From positions 352,300 to 416,299 of the forward strand of contig NZ_JAHDYS010000001.1 in NCBI RefSeq assembly GCF_018531195.1: 64,000 nt of DNA, written 5' to 3'. The translations under genes and the position numbers were made by a program. Below are positions 30,108-38,041 of this stretch, piece after piece. The stretch's first letter is position 1; the number at the start of each line of letters is the position of its first letter. The DNA is from Pelotalea chapellei. GTDB lineage: Bacteria; Desulfobacterota; Desulfuromonadia; Geobacterales; Pseudopelobacteraceae. The notes beneath the pieces are model-generated. The model made no database searches, was not told the origin of the DNA, and saw only the letters and a list, made by a program, of their open reading frames with translations.

Positions 30108-30198
30108 GGTCTTCCTCTCCTGTATGGATGAATGAACTGCTTATGGGTCGAGTGCAGTCATCCGCTCACCCTGCCGTGACGACTGATAATGCCATATC

Positions 30199-30214
30199 AG
30201 CAAGAGCAGTACCA
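30199..30214 (-). promoter_or_regulatory. Sigma-54 (RpoN) promoter for dctA
   Basis: On the minus strand TGGTAC-N5-TTGCT (30214 down to 30199), one mismatch to TGGCAC-N5-TTGCW. The predicted start is about 80 bp upstream of the dctA ATG. Confidence 0.65.
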
Positions 30215-30285
30215 AAGTGTAAACAATATGTAAGCCACTAAAAACACGGGCTTAACACTGTTTGATTAGCGAAAACGGCACCCAA

Positions 30286-30411
30286 AGGGGTATAACCTTT
30301 GTCACACAAAAAAGAGACAGGGGCTGGGTTGAAGGGGCAAAGAGGGGGACACATTCAGGAAAGCAGAGGGGCATAACTTTTGTTATTGCCTATGCCAAAA
30401 GTTATGCCCCT
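30286..30411. repeat. Repeat cluster with a perfect 16-bp inverted repeat
   Basis: AGGGGCATAACTTTTG (30367-30382) is perfectly inverted at 30396-30411 around a 13-base loop. A third, direct copy with 15 of 17 bases identical (AGGGGTATAACCTTTGT) lies at 30286-30302. This cluster fills most of the 500-bp gap between dctA and the gene at 30607. There is no T run, so a simple terminator is unlikely; it resembles the end structure of a small mobile or REP-like element. The frame open from 30262 runs through it and is not considered coding. Confidence 0.6.
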
Positions 30412-30606
30412 TTGCCAGAGTGTTGTAGATGCTACAGGTTCTTGTCAGCTGTACACATGTTAGATTTTTTCTATGAAATCATTTTACCCATCAGGAGGGC
30501 TTGCAATGTGCAGCGACAGACACTACTATGCGGGGCAGAAAAGATTGGAATAAACACATCAGAACCGTCACATATTGTCTCCCAAATCCTGCCAGCGGAG
30601 TACCAC

Positions 30607-31482
30607 ATGCACATCGCCTACTCAAGAAGGAGCAACGACACCCCAGCGCCCGGAGCCAGAAATTTCAGGGTTGTCCGTGCCCAACCTCACACACACGTAT
30701 CCCCATTGGCCACCCTCCTGGGTGAAATCATCTCAAACGACGCCCCGTTCGACGGCGACGGCAACCTCCCGCTCTTCAACTATTCACGGGATGAAGACTG
30801 GAAGGCCATGGACCACGGTCTGCAATGGCACCCAAACTTCAGGCACATTCGAAAGCGCCCCCTTGCCTCCTTCTCGCTCTGCCCGCCATTCACCGCCAGC
30901 CAGTTTCAACTGCAAATCAACGATGCGTTCACCCATTGGAAAGGAAAAAAAGGTAAGCACGAACGCCCGGGAAAGCGCAGCATCTACGACTTGGCCGAGC
31001 ACGCGCCGATGATGGCGGAGTTCCGTACGGACATGGTCAAAAAGGAGCACCCTGACGGCACGGTGGATATCGAGCGAAAGATCGTCATCGGCGCCTATGA
31101 CCAGCAGCACTCCGCCGTGATCGGTTACATCGAACTGGAATTGACGGCCAATGCCGACCCAGCCCGAAAGACGCTTGCCTTTCTGGTCCATCCACGCATG
31201 ATGTGGGTCTCCCCCAAATACCGCGGCCTCGGGTACAGCGTCGATTTCGGCAATCTCTGCGCGCGCCTCGCCCGGACCAAGTACGTCAATGCCGCCATCT
31301 CCATCCCTCAGGAGTGGTCATTAGAGCTGACCGTCAACTGCGACTACGGCTCGGCAGGCGGAGCCACCGTCAGCAAGCGGATCGAGCGCATACTGGATTC
31401 GGCCCGCGAAGCCCTGCATGAAGGAGGCTGCCAGTGCGTCCTGGAAGCGATCGTATTTCATGTGAACCAACCGCTGTCCTGA
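30607..31482 (+). CDS. Unassigned protein with GNAT-like segment
   Basis: I do not recognise the family. The 291 residues begin MHIAYSRRSNDTP (ATG 30607, GGAG six bases upstream); longer versions would run through the inverted-repeat cluster. A central region has WHPNFRHIRKRPLASFSLCPPF and a basic stretch (WKGKKGKHERPGKRS). Around residues 199-215 is VSPKYRGLGYSVDFG, resembling the acetyl-CoA loop of GNAT acetyltransferases. The C-terminus contains several cysteines (NCDYGSAGG, GGCQCVLE). GC content appears higher than the flanking repeat DNA. It stands alone with its own terminator; acquisition by transfer is plausible. Confidence 0.6.
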   Translation: MHIAYSRRSNDTPAPGARNFRVVRAQPHTHVSPLATLLGEIISNDAPFDGDGNLPLFNYSRDEDWKAMDHGLQWHPNFRHIRKRPLASFSLCPPFTASQFQLQINDAFTHWKGKKGKHERPGKRSIYDLAEHAPMMAEFRTDMVKKEHPDGTVDIERKIVIGAYDQQHSAVIGYIELELTANADPARKTLAFLVHPRMMWVSPKYRGLGYSVDFGNLCARLARTKYVNAAISIPQEWSLELTVNCDYGSAGGATVSKRIERILDSAREALHEGGCQCVLEAIVFHVNQPLS

Positions 31483-31510
31483 ACTCACAGAACACTAACC
31501 CTGTAATATG

Positions 31511-31548
31511 AAAAAAGCCGGCTTGGGTGTCCCCCAGCCGGCTTTTTT
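31511..31548. terminator. Bidirectional terminator
   Basis: Long stem AAAAAAGCCGGCTTGGG/CCCAGCCGGCTTTTTT (one bulge) with T runs in both directions, between convergent genes ending at 31482 and 31651. Confidence 0.85.
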
Positions 31549-31650
31549 CATGGTCACTTCGACTTCTACTTCAAGATTACAATCAGGTATGGTACCCCCT
31601 GGACCTTGCCACAAAGAGCAGCCGGGCACTTCCACAGAGTACTATGGTTA

Positions 31651-32691
31651 TTAAAAATAGCGGCGTTGGAACCAGAAAGCCACATTCACCAGTCCAATCA
31701 TGACCGGCACCTCCACAAGCGGCCCGATGACAGCGGCAAAGGCAGAGCCGGAATTAAGTCCGAACACCGCCACCGCCACGGCTATGGCCAGCTCGAAGTT
31801 ATTGCTGGCAGCGGTAAAGGCCAGTGTAGTTGTCTTGCTGTAATCTGCCCCCAGTTTCTTACCCATCCAGAAGGAAACGAGGAACATGACGATGAAATAG
31901 ATTCCGAGCGGGATGGCAATTCGAATCACATCCAGCGGTAGTTGCACGATAAGGTTCCCCTTGAGGCTGAACATGACCACAATGGTGAACAGAAGGGCGA
32001 TCAGTGTTAACGGGCTGATCTTTGGCACCACCACATGATGATAGCGCTCCCTCCCCATGAGTTTTACGCCGATCAGGCGTGTCAACGCCCCGGCGATACA
32101 GGGAATACCCAGATAGATGAAGACGCTCTCCGCAATCTGTCTGATGCTGATATCAACGACCATTCCTTTAAGCCCTACCAGCGGCGGCAGCACAGTAATG
32201 AAAAACCAGGCATAGACGCTGTAGAAGAGCACCTGGAAGATGCTGTTGAAAGCTACCAACCCGGCGGCATATTCGGTATTCCCCTTAGCCAGTTCGTTCC
32301 AGACGATCACCATCGCGATGCAGCGAGCCAGGCCGATCATGATCAGTCCCACCAGGTATTCCGGCTTGTCCGGCAGAAGCAGAGCGGCCAGCACAAACAT
32401 CAGCACCGGTCCGATCAGCCAGTTCTGTACCAGAGACAGGCCCAAAATCTTCTTGTTCTGGAAGACTTCCGGCATCTCCTCATATTTAACTTTTGCGAAC
32501 GGTGGATACATCATGATGATCAGACCAATGGCAATCGGTATGTTGGTTGTGCCGACCTGAAAGCTGTTGATGAATTGTTCGACACCAGGGACGAAATAGC
32601 CAGCGCCGACCCCAAAGGCCATGGCGGCAAAAATCCACAGGGTCAGGTACCGGTCGAGGAAGGACAATTTGCGAGAAATATGTTCACTCAT
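31651..32691 (-). CDS. Arsenite efflux carrier of the ACR3 family
   Basis: Inner-membrane As(III) exporter with about ten helices in 346 residues. Family signatures are [18 protein letters not shown] (helix 2), [13 protein letters not shown], and [13 protein letters not shown] in helix 4 with the conserved substrate cysteine. The C-terminal half has [19 protein letters not shown] and [14 protein letters not shown]. It is the last gene of arsR-arsC-acr3, 15 bp after arsC. Often annotated arsB, although unrelated to the E. coli ArsB family. Confidence 0.94.
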   Translation of the reverse strand: MSEHISRKLSFLDRYLTLWIFAAMAFGVGAGYFVPGVEQFINSFQVGTTNIPIAIGLIIMMYPPFAKVKYEEMPEVFQNKKILGLSLVQNWLIGPVLMFVLAALLLPDKPEYLVGLIMIGLARCIAMVIVWNELAKGNTEYAAGLVAFNSIFQVLFYSVYAWFFITVLPPLVGLKGMVVDISIRQIAESVFIYLGIPCIAGALTRLIGVKLMGRERYHHVVVPKISPLTLIALLFTIVVMFSLKGNLIVQLPLDVIRIAIPLGIYFIVMFLVSFWMGKKLGADYSKTTTLAFTAASNNFELAIAVAVAVFGLNSGSAFAAVIGPLVEVPVMIGLVNVAFWFQRRYF

Positions 32692-32706
32692 GTGGCGATG
32701 CTCCTG

Positions 32707-33108
32707 TCAGATAAGAGCTAACTTTTTGAGAATATCATCCCGTATGCGACGGTATTCCGGCAGTACTTCGCCTTCGGTTCCGGTGAGACCGGAAGGGTCG
32801 TCAAAGCCGATATGCTGCCGTTGCGTACCGCCAAAGAACAATGGACATTTTTCATTGGCATCGCCGCAGAGGGTAATGACATGGTCGAAGTGTTGACCGC
32901 AGAATTCGTCAATGGTCTTGGAATAGTGCTTGGAGATGTCAATCCCAAGTTCAGACAGAACCTTGGCGGCCAATGGATTTACCCTTGTCGCTTCGGTTCC
33001 AGCGGAGAAAGCGTGAAAATGGTCACCGAGATAGTGGTTGATGAGACCTTCGGCCATCTGGGAGCGGTAGGAGTTGTGGGTACAGAGAAAAAGGATTCGT
33101 TTTTTCAT
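32707..33108 (-). CDS. arsC: Arsenate reductase, low-molecular-weight phosphatase type
   Basis: Reduces As(V) to As(III) for export, by a thioredoxin-linked mechanism in this family. The 133 residues open with the P-loop CTHNSYRS (Cys9, CX5R), followed by FSAGTEATRVNPLA, DISKHYSKTIDEF and the second redox cysteine region ITLCGDANEKCPLFF. ATG 33108 with a TGAGGTG ribosome site is preferred; an upstream in-frame extension to 33150 has no family support. Confidence 0.93.
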   Translation of the reverse strand: MKKRILFLCTHNSYRSQMAEGLINHYLGDHFHAFSAGTEATRVNPLAAKVLSELGIDISKHYSKTIDEFCGQHFDHVITLCGDANEKCPLFFGGTQRQHIGFDDPSGLTGTEGEVLPEYRRIRDDILKKLALI

Positions 33109-33191
33109 GCACCTCAATATATCCGCTTTTGCGGATAAATCAAGGCTCAATTAAAAAACAACATCTGAGGAGGGTCTTGATGGAGAACAGA

Positions 33192-33539
33192 CTAATTACA
33201 AGCTGAGGGTGGTTTTTTTTTAAATTCAGCAAAAGCTTTCCGGTCGGATTCGGCTTCAGGAAGATTGCCGACACTTTTTTTAAGCGTCTCAAGCAGTTCC
33301 CTGCACATCTGGCAACTTTCCCGGCTTAATTGATAGTACATCCAGACACCCTGGCGTCTGATGTCAACCCAGCAGCTGCGCTTGAGATAGGCAAGATGTC
33401 GGGATACGGTAGACTGTGGCAACTTGAGCACTGCCATAAGGTCGCAGACGCATAACTCGCCTTCTGATTGCAGTAGCAGGACGATTCGCAGACGAATGGG
33501 GTCAGCGAGGGCTTTGAATATCTGAGCGTGATGTTTCAT
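33192..33539 (-). CDS. arsR: ArsR-family arsenic-responsive repressor
   Basis: Winged-helix repressor of 115 residues. The metal-binding ELCVCDL motif in the recognition region, LPQSTVSRHLAYLK (recognition helix) and WMYYQL are typical. A further cysteine pair (CQMC) lies in the C-terminal dimer helix. It is the first gene of the ars operon, 83 bp ahead of arsC. A good promoter ends only six bases before ATG 33539 and no ribosome site fits, so the message may be leaderless. Confidence 0.93.
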   Translation of the reverse strand: MKHHAQIFKALADPIRLRIVLLLQSEGELCVCDLMAVLKLPQSTVSRHLAYLKRSCWVDIRRQGVWMYYQLSRESCQMCRELLETLKKSVGNLPEAESDRKAFAEFKKKPPSACN

Positions 33540-33545
33540 ATGCCA

Positions 33546-33574
33546 GTTATATAGCAGCGATTCTTACGGGTCAA
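33546..33574 (-). promoter_or_regulatory. Promoter of the ars operon
   Basis: Minus strand TTGACC (33574-33569), 17-bp spacer, TATAAC (33551-33546). The expected start site coincides with the arsR ATG at 33539. Confidence 0.6.
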
Positions 33575-33708
33575 GGTACCACCTCAAGACAGCAAGACCA
33601 GTGATAAGGTCAAGGTGTTGTCGGCAGCCTCCCCGGATGGAGTCTGGGATCTGAAGACGGCAAGGCGAAGTTGGTGAAGGTGTAATTGGCTATGTAGTGT
33701 GTGATGAG

Positions 33709-33745
33709 AAACGGGCTGCCAAGCACTTGGGCAGCCCGTTTTATT
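33709..33745 (+). terminator. Terminator-like hairpin with no obvious upstream gene
   Basis: Perfect 12-bp stem AAACGGGCTGCC/GGCAGCCCGTTT (33709-33720, 33730-33741), nine-base loop, then a T-rich tail on the plus strand. Confidence 0.6.
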
Positions 33746-33987
33746 TTGAGCCGGCGGGAAGGTTCTGGGGTATTACATATATATAATTGAGGCATAGCCC
33801 CGGGATCATCTTTGCCACTTAACAGAAAACTCACCAAATAAATCTTTTTAACAAAAATCTGCTGTGCTATGTGATGAGTGCTAACCGGACGGGGTAAATT
33901 AGAACTTCTCATTACCTTCAGCAGCAGATTACTAAATGCGATCAGGCAATATTGTTTTGACAGAATGAATACTGATGTAACTAGAAC

Positions 33988-34030
33988 AGATAACATGTCA
34001 CTAGAGCCCAGCGGCACCCCGTTAGACGCC
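33988..34030 (+). other. attC-like (integron cassette) site, degenerate
   Basis: GTTAGAC (34021-34027) fits the R' core GTTRRRY and is followed by GCCCAAC. Forty bases upstream AGATAAC resembles the R'' core and is followed by ATGTCACTAGAGCCCAGCG, similar to known 59-base elements. It is shorter than a functional attC. A small stand-alone gene starts 23 bases after the core, as in gene cassettes. Confidence 0.25.
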
Positions 34031-34050
34031 CAACTGAATGAGGAGCATGA

Positions 34051-34413
34051 ATGTCGGACAATAAGAATACTATAGAAAGATACCTGGACGGATTTAGAAA
34101 GGGTGATCACGAAAAGATTCTGTCCTGTCTCACTGAAGATGTCATATGGGATCTCCCCGGCGCATTTCATCTGGTCGGCAAGCAGGAGTTCGATAAGGAA
34201 ATTGAAAATCCCGCCTTTCAAGGACATCCTGATATTACAGTCTCACGCACCACTGAGGAAAATGATGTCGTCATCGTCGAGGGCACGGTTCAGGCGCAAA
34301 AGGCAAGTGGGGGGGTCTTGGATTTGGCATTCGTCGATGTGTTTGAGATGCGGAATGCCAAAATCTGTCGCCTGATCTCATACTTGATGGAGGTCAAGGC
34401 TGATGGCGTTTAA
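34051..34413 (+). CDS. SnoaL-like (NTF2-fold) protein
   Basis: Small NTF2-superfamily protein of 120 residues: YLDGFRKGDHEKILSCLTED followed by VIWDLPGAFHLVG, and a C-terminal VDVFEMRNAKICRLISYL strand pair, the classic SnoaL_2-type pattern. Ligand and reaction are unknown. A clear GAGGAG ribosome site precedes ATG 34051. It is monocistronic with a terminator 130 bp downstream. Its small size, isolated position and attC-like 5' flank suggest a possible former integron cassette (inference). Confidence 0.8.
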   Translation: MSDNKNTIERYLDGFRKGDHEKILSCLTEDVIWDLPGAFHLVGKQEFDKEIENPAFQGHPDITVSRTTEENDVVIVEGTVQAQKASGGVLDLAFVDVFEMRNAKICRLISYLMEVKADGV

Positions 34414-34540
34414 CATCGGCTTGGAACACCCCAGAGGTCAGACCCTGACTCGATACACAAGTAAAAAAGTGAGGGTCCAATTAGGGGTAAAAGGGTTACT
34501 CACCACCACGTTATTCCGTTCCAAAGGAATATTATAAAAG

Positions 34541-34583
34541 AAGAGCCGCACCACCTATTATTTGGGTAATGCGGCTCTTTTAT
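34541..34583. terminator. Bidirectional terminator
   Basis: Ten-pair stem AAGAGCCGCA/TGCGGCTCTT (34541-34550, 34570-34579) with T-rich tails on both sides, between the convergent SnoaL-like gene and the response regulator. Confidence 0.75.
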
Positions 34584-34594
34584 CATTTTATGCT

Positions 34595-34615
34595 GGGCGG
34601 GCTTGAAACCCGCCC
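34595..34615. repeat. REP-like short palindrome
   Basis: GGGCGGG-cttgaaa-CCCGCCC, followed by CTACG. Similar GC hairpins with small A-rich loops are scattered intergenic repeats in many bacteria; compare 55031-55051 in this window. Confidence 0.5.
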
Positions 34616-34630
34616 CTACGTTACGTAATC

Positions 34631-36043
34631 TCAAAGTTCCTTGCGGGATAGCCTTTTGCTCAGGGCCGGCTGGGAGATTCCCAGTAGTCGCGCGGCAATG
34701 GTCTGATTACCGCTGGCCCGTTCCATGGCCTCAGTGATCAACTGCTCCACGGAATCCGAGATAGTGGGGAGCAGTTCCAGTTCGCGAAAGAGGTTACCGC
34801 CATTCCAGTGGGAAACCTCCTCTTTCTGGGCAATAGCGGCTGTGCCGATGGCGGCGATAAAAGTATCAAGGGAGAGCACCCGTTCACGGTGAACGCTGAC
34901 GGCATCGAAGATCATTGACTTCAGTTCCCTGATGTTGCCGGGAAAGCGGTAACTGGCCAGAAGCTGAAAAAGCTCGCGGGGAGGAGTCGGCCGCTTCTTG
35001 CCCAGCTCGCGGGCCGCCAGGGCGAGAAAGTGGGGCACCAGCAGCGGGATATCACCGGGACGTTCGCGCAAAGGGGGCACATGGATGCGGTGGGTGCGCA
35101 AGCGGTAATACAGATCGCGACGGAATTCCCCGGCCGCCTTCTTGGCCGCAAGATTTTGATGGGTAGCCACGATGATGCGTGCCTTGATCCGTTTGGGACG
35201 GTCACTTCCCAGCGGAAAGTATTCCCCCTCCTGGATCAGACGCAGGAGCTTGACTTGAGAAGCGATGGAAAGGTCGCCAATCTCATCCAGAAACAGCGTC
35301 CCCTCCCCTGCCTCCTCTATCATGCCACGCCGTGCCTGGTCGGCTCCGGTAAATGCGCCACGCACATGGCCGAAAAGGGTATCGGCAAAGACATTGTCGT
35401 CAAGCCCCGCAACATTGACCGATACCAGCCCGCCGCTTCTGCCCCCCAGGCGATGTGACACCCGGGCCACCAGCTCCTTGCCCACCCCGCTTTCGCCGGT
35501 GATCAGCAACGGTTTGGGACTCTGGGCGACCGCCTCCACATAGGCAAAGATGGCATGCATACTGCGGTCAGCGGTGACAATCTCGCTGAAGGCTTCTGGA
35601 TGGCGCAGACTGCCGGAGAGGAGCCGGTCTGACATGGCCCGGTTTTCCCGCTCCAGTTCCTGCATGCGGATAGCACGCATCACCCCCTGTACGAGACGAT
35701 CCTCCTCAGCGGTTTTCACAAAATAATCAAAGGCTCCCAGCCGCATGCAGCGCACGGCCGTCTCAATCTGATTCATACCACTGACTACGATGATGCTGAC
35801 CTCGGGGTGGCGCTCGGCGACCAGCGTCAGCAATTCCTCCCCCCCCAGGTGAGGCATGGTCAAATCGAGCAGCAGCAGCCCCACCTGGCGGGTTGCCAGA
35901 ATATCCATGACCAGACGGCTGTCCTGACAGGTAGCGGTATTGGAAATACCTGCCCTCGCCAGGGTAAGACTGACTGCGCGAAGCCAGGCCGGCTCGTCGT
36001 CAACCAGCAAGATCTGGAAATCCGGATAGAGGGATTGGGTCAT
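34631..36043 (-). CDS. Sigma-54-dependent NtrC-family response regulator
   Basis: Activator of RpoN promoters. The 470 residues comprise a receiver (1-125, acidic pair Asp15/Asp16, phosphoacceptor Asp60 in LLLLDLTMP), an AAA+ domain (about 150-380) with GESGVGKE Walker A, the sigma-54 contact loop RGAFTGA and LFLDEIGDL, and a Fis-type helix-turn-helix at the C-terminus (GNQTIAARLLGISQPALSKRL). Its start overlaps the kinase stop by 4 bp, so the pair is one operon. Candidate targets in the window are the sigma-54 promoters of dctA and of the secreted protein at 23.2 kb, or the divergent fdh operon (all inference). Confidence 0.95.
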   Translation of the reverse strand: MTQSLYPDFQILLVDDEPAWLRAVSLTLARAGISNTATCQDSRLVMDILATRQVGLLLLDLTMPHLGGEELLTLVAERHPEVSIIVVSGMNQIETAVRCMRLGAFDYFVKTAEEDRLVQGVMRAIRMQELERENRAMSDRLLSGSLRHPEAFSEIVTADRSMHAIFAYVEAVAQSPKPLLITGESGVGKELVARVSHRLGGRSGGLVSVNVAGLDDNVFADTLFGHVRGAFTGADQARRGMIEEAGEGTLFLDEIGDLSIASQVKLLRLIQEGEYFPLGSDRPKRIKARIIVATHQNLAAKKAAGEFRRDLYYRLRTHRIHVPPLRERPGDIPLLVPHFLALAARELGKKRPTPPRELFQLLASYRFPGNIRELKSMIFDAVSVHRERVLSLDTFIAAIGTAAIAQKEEVSHWNGGNLFRELELLPTISDSVEQLITEAMERASGNQTIAARLLGISQPALSKRLSRKEL

Positions 36044-37794
36044 GTGTGTGCTTCCTCCTTATATGCAGGCAGGGTCAGAATCACCCTTGTCCCGCCACCG
36101 GCAGGGCTTTCAAACAAAAGAGTGCCGCCATGTTCCTGGATGATACCGGCGGAAATGGAAAGTCCCAGCCCGGTGCCCCCGCTCTCCCGTTTGGTTGTAA
36201 AGAATGGATCCGTCAGGTGCGGCAGATGTTCGGGAGCGATCCCCAGCCCCTCGTCCCGGACCGTCAACACAACCATGCCGGAGGTGAACGAAGTTGCCAG
36301 TGAAATAGCCCGATCCGGCGATGGAAGCGCCTGACAGGCATTGATCAGCAGATTGACCACAACTTGTTCGATCCGAAGAGCATTACCGCAGATGCGAGGA
36401 AGGCAGTCATCATACTCTGCAGAAAAGCGGGAGGTGGCCCTGCGCAGGGATGAGTCCACCAGCCTTACCGCCGCCTGGACAACCAGGTTGAGATCAAACG
36501 GTTCTTTGGCTGCCACCCGATCGGGACGGGCAAATTCTTTCAAATCTTCCACTATCCGCTTAATTCGTTGGGAGCCCTCCTGCATTTCATCCAGCATATG
36601 CGGAACTTCCTGGCGCATGCGGGCGTAAGAAACGCCCCCCAGCATAAAATCTCCTTCTGCCTCAAAACGCTCTTCCAGCGTTTCGGCCGCATCCTTGTAC
36701 ACATCACGCAGAATCGGAAGATTCAGCAGAATCAGTCCGTTTGGGTTGTTGATTTCATGAGCAACTCCGGAGACCAGGATCCCGAGAGATGCCAGCTTGT
36801 CCGCCTGGATTAACTGATCCTGATGCTTGCGCAATTCTTCCAGCGCCAGCTTGCGCTCCGCCACCTCACAAGCCAGCTCTTCAGTACGCTGTGCCACACG
36901 CAGCTGGAGCGTTCGCGACCATACCACGCTGGCCGTCAGCACCAGCAGGAGCGGCACAAGCACCATGGCACCGTATTTCAGGGCACGGTCACGCCCGAAA
37001 CGGGGCGGCTCATGCACCCCCAACCATTTATCATAAATGGCCTGATATTGGCCGGTCTGCATGACAATCGCCAATCCTTCACTGAAACGCGCCATCAGCT
37101 CAGCGTTTCCCTTTTTAACGGCATAACAATATTTTTGAGATGAAACGCTCCCTGCCACCTGCACCAGATTGTTCAGATGCAGTTCGCGGATCAGGTACAT
37201 GCCTGGCAAGCTTGCCAGAGCAGCATAATCATGCTTGCCCGATGCCAGCAGTCGCAGGGCGTCGGCCGGGGTACCGGTCAGGATCAGGTCCGACCCGAAA
37301 CCGAGACTCACCAGTTGGTCATGCATGATGCCGTCACGAAATACGATCACCTTTTTCCCCCGCAGTTCCTCCAACGACGAAACCGGGGTGGTTCCTTTGC
37401 GGGCAAAGATGGCGTGGTGCACGATGGTATGGGGAGGGGAAAAATCGAGGTTGCGCGAACGTTCTTCCGAAAAGGAGATGCCTTGCAGGATATTGATGCT
37501 GTTGTTGTTCAGACCTTCGCGCATCTCGGACCAGCTGCCGAAACGAAAATCGACCTTCATCCCCATCACATCCGCAATTGCGCGGGTAAGATCCACATTG
37601 TAACCGGCCGGATGCCCGTCCTTGTCGATGAATTCATACGGTGGATAGTCCCGATCACCACCGACAATCAGCGTTGCTTCGGCGGGCCGGTTCGCTTTGG
37701 CAGCATCGGCGCAGGCCTCATCGTGATGAATCAGACATAGCATCAGGATCAGTGCACATCGCACCAGAAATGGTATTAACTTTGTATTCAGCAT
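36040..37794 (-). CDS. Sensor histidine kinase with periplasmic solute-binding domain
   Basis: Membrane sensor of 584 residues. After a signal sequence comes a family-3 solute-binding (amino-acid-binding-like) domain (VGGDRDYPPYEFIDKDGHPAG, then DYAALASLPG). A membrane helix (MVLVPLLLVLTASVVW) and a coiled coil follow. The kinase core has the H-box GVAHEINNPNG, N-box NLLINACQAL and G-boxes DEGLGI and GGTGLGLSI. No PAS domain is evident. I prefer ATG 37794 (just before a hydrophobic signal); the frame is open to TTG 37884. A small ligand such as an amino or organic acid is likely sensed. It is divergent from the formate dehydrogenase operon. Confidence 0.92.
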   Translation of the reverse strand: MLNTKLIPFLVRCALILMLCLIHHDEACADAAKANRPAEATLIVGGDRDYPPYEFIDKDGHPAGYNVDLTRAIADVMGMKVDFRFGSWSEMREGLNNNSINILQGISFSEERSRNLDFSPPHTIVHHAIFARKGTTPVSSLEELRGKKVIVFRDGIMHDQLVSLGFGSDLILTGTPADALRLLASGKHDYAALASLPGMYLIRELHLNNLVQVAGSVSSQKYCYAVKKGNAELMARFSEGLAIVMQTGQYQAIYDKWLGVHEPPRFGRDRALKYGAMVLVPLLLVLTASVVWSRTLQLRVAQRTEELACEVAERKLALEELRKHQDQLIQADKLASLGILVSGVAHEINNPNGLILLNLPILRDVYKDAAETLEERFEAEGDFMLGGVSYARMRQEVPHMLDEMQEGSQRIKRIVEDLKEFARPDRVAAKEPFDLNLVVQAAVRLVDSSLRRATSRFSAEYDDCLPRICGNALRIEQVVVNLLINACQALPSPDRAISLATSFTSGMVVLTVRDEGLGIAPEHLPHLTDPFFTTKRESGGTGLGLSISAGIIQEHGGTLLFESPAGGGTRVILTLPAYKEEAHT

Positions 37795-37966
37795 ATTGTT
37801 CCGCGAAAGTGATGTGCCGTGGGGAACTGTCAGTTGGCAGGACCGGACTGGATTCAGATTAGACGTGTTACGGGGCAAAGTCAATTGAGGAAGAATAGTG
37901 GTAAAAACAGCCCCGGAGTTGGGATTAAGGCTAAAGGTTCATAACCTCCTAGTAACGTTCTTTGTA

Positions 37967-37988
37967 GCTTGTCGTTTGCCCAACAAGC
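37967..37988. promoter_or_regulatory. Dyad upstream of the formate dehydrogenase operon
   Basis: GCTTGT and ACAAGC, six-base arms 10 bases apart, in the 250-bp divergent region between the sensor kinase and the fdh operon. It is a possible operator; no convincing sigma-54 or sigma-70 promoter could be picked with it. Confidence 0.2.
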
Positions 37989-38041
37989 AGGTAATGTATA
38001 CGTTAAATAAAGCACAAGATCCCAAATAGATAGGCCCCAAG

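Larger units (their letters stand above)
33540..34050. other. Gene-free stretch between arsR and the SnoaL-like gene
   Basis: Holds the ars promoter, a perfect hairpin at 33709-33741 and an attC-like site at 33988-34027. A possible TTGACA (33957-33962) lies upstream of the next gene, without a well-placed -10. Just before the hairpin a 25-codon plus-strand frame ends DGKAKLVKV-stop (33608-33685) without a start; it may be the end of a lost gene. The long minus-strand frame across this region has no family features and is antisense to the SnoaL gene. Confidence 0.5.

Noticed and set aside
30262..30606. 5' extension of the gene at 30607
   Set aside because: The extension would translate the inverted-repeat cluster; a ribosome site precedes ATG 30607 instead.
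33610..34227. 205-codon minus-strand frame
   Set aside because: It runs antisense into the SnoaL-like gene and through a terminator-like hairpin; no ribosome site or recognisable domain.
37885..38041. Sigma-54 promoter for the formate dehydrogenase operon
   Set aside because: No GG-N10-GC pair with adequate flanks was found on the plus strand.
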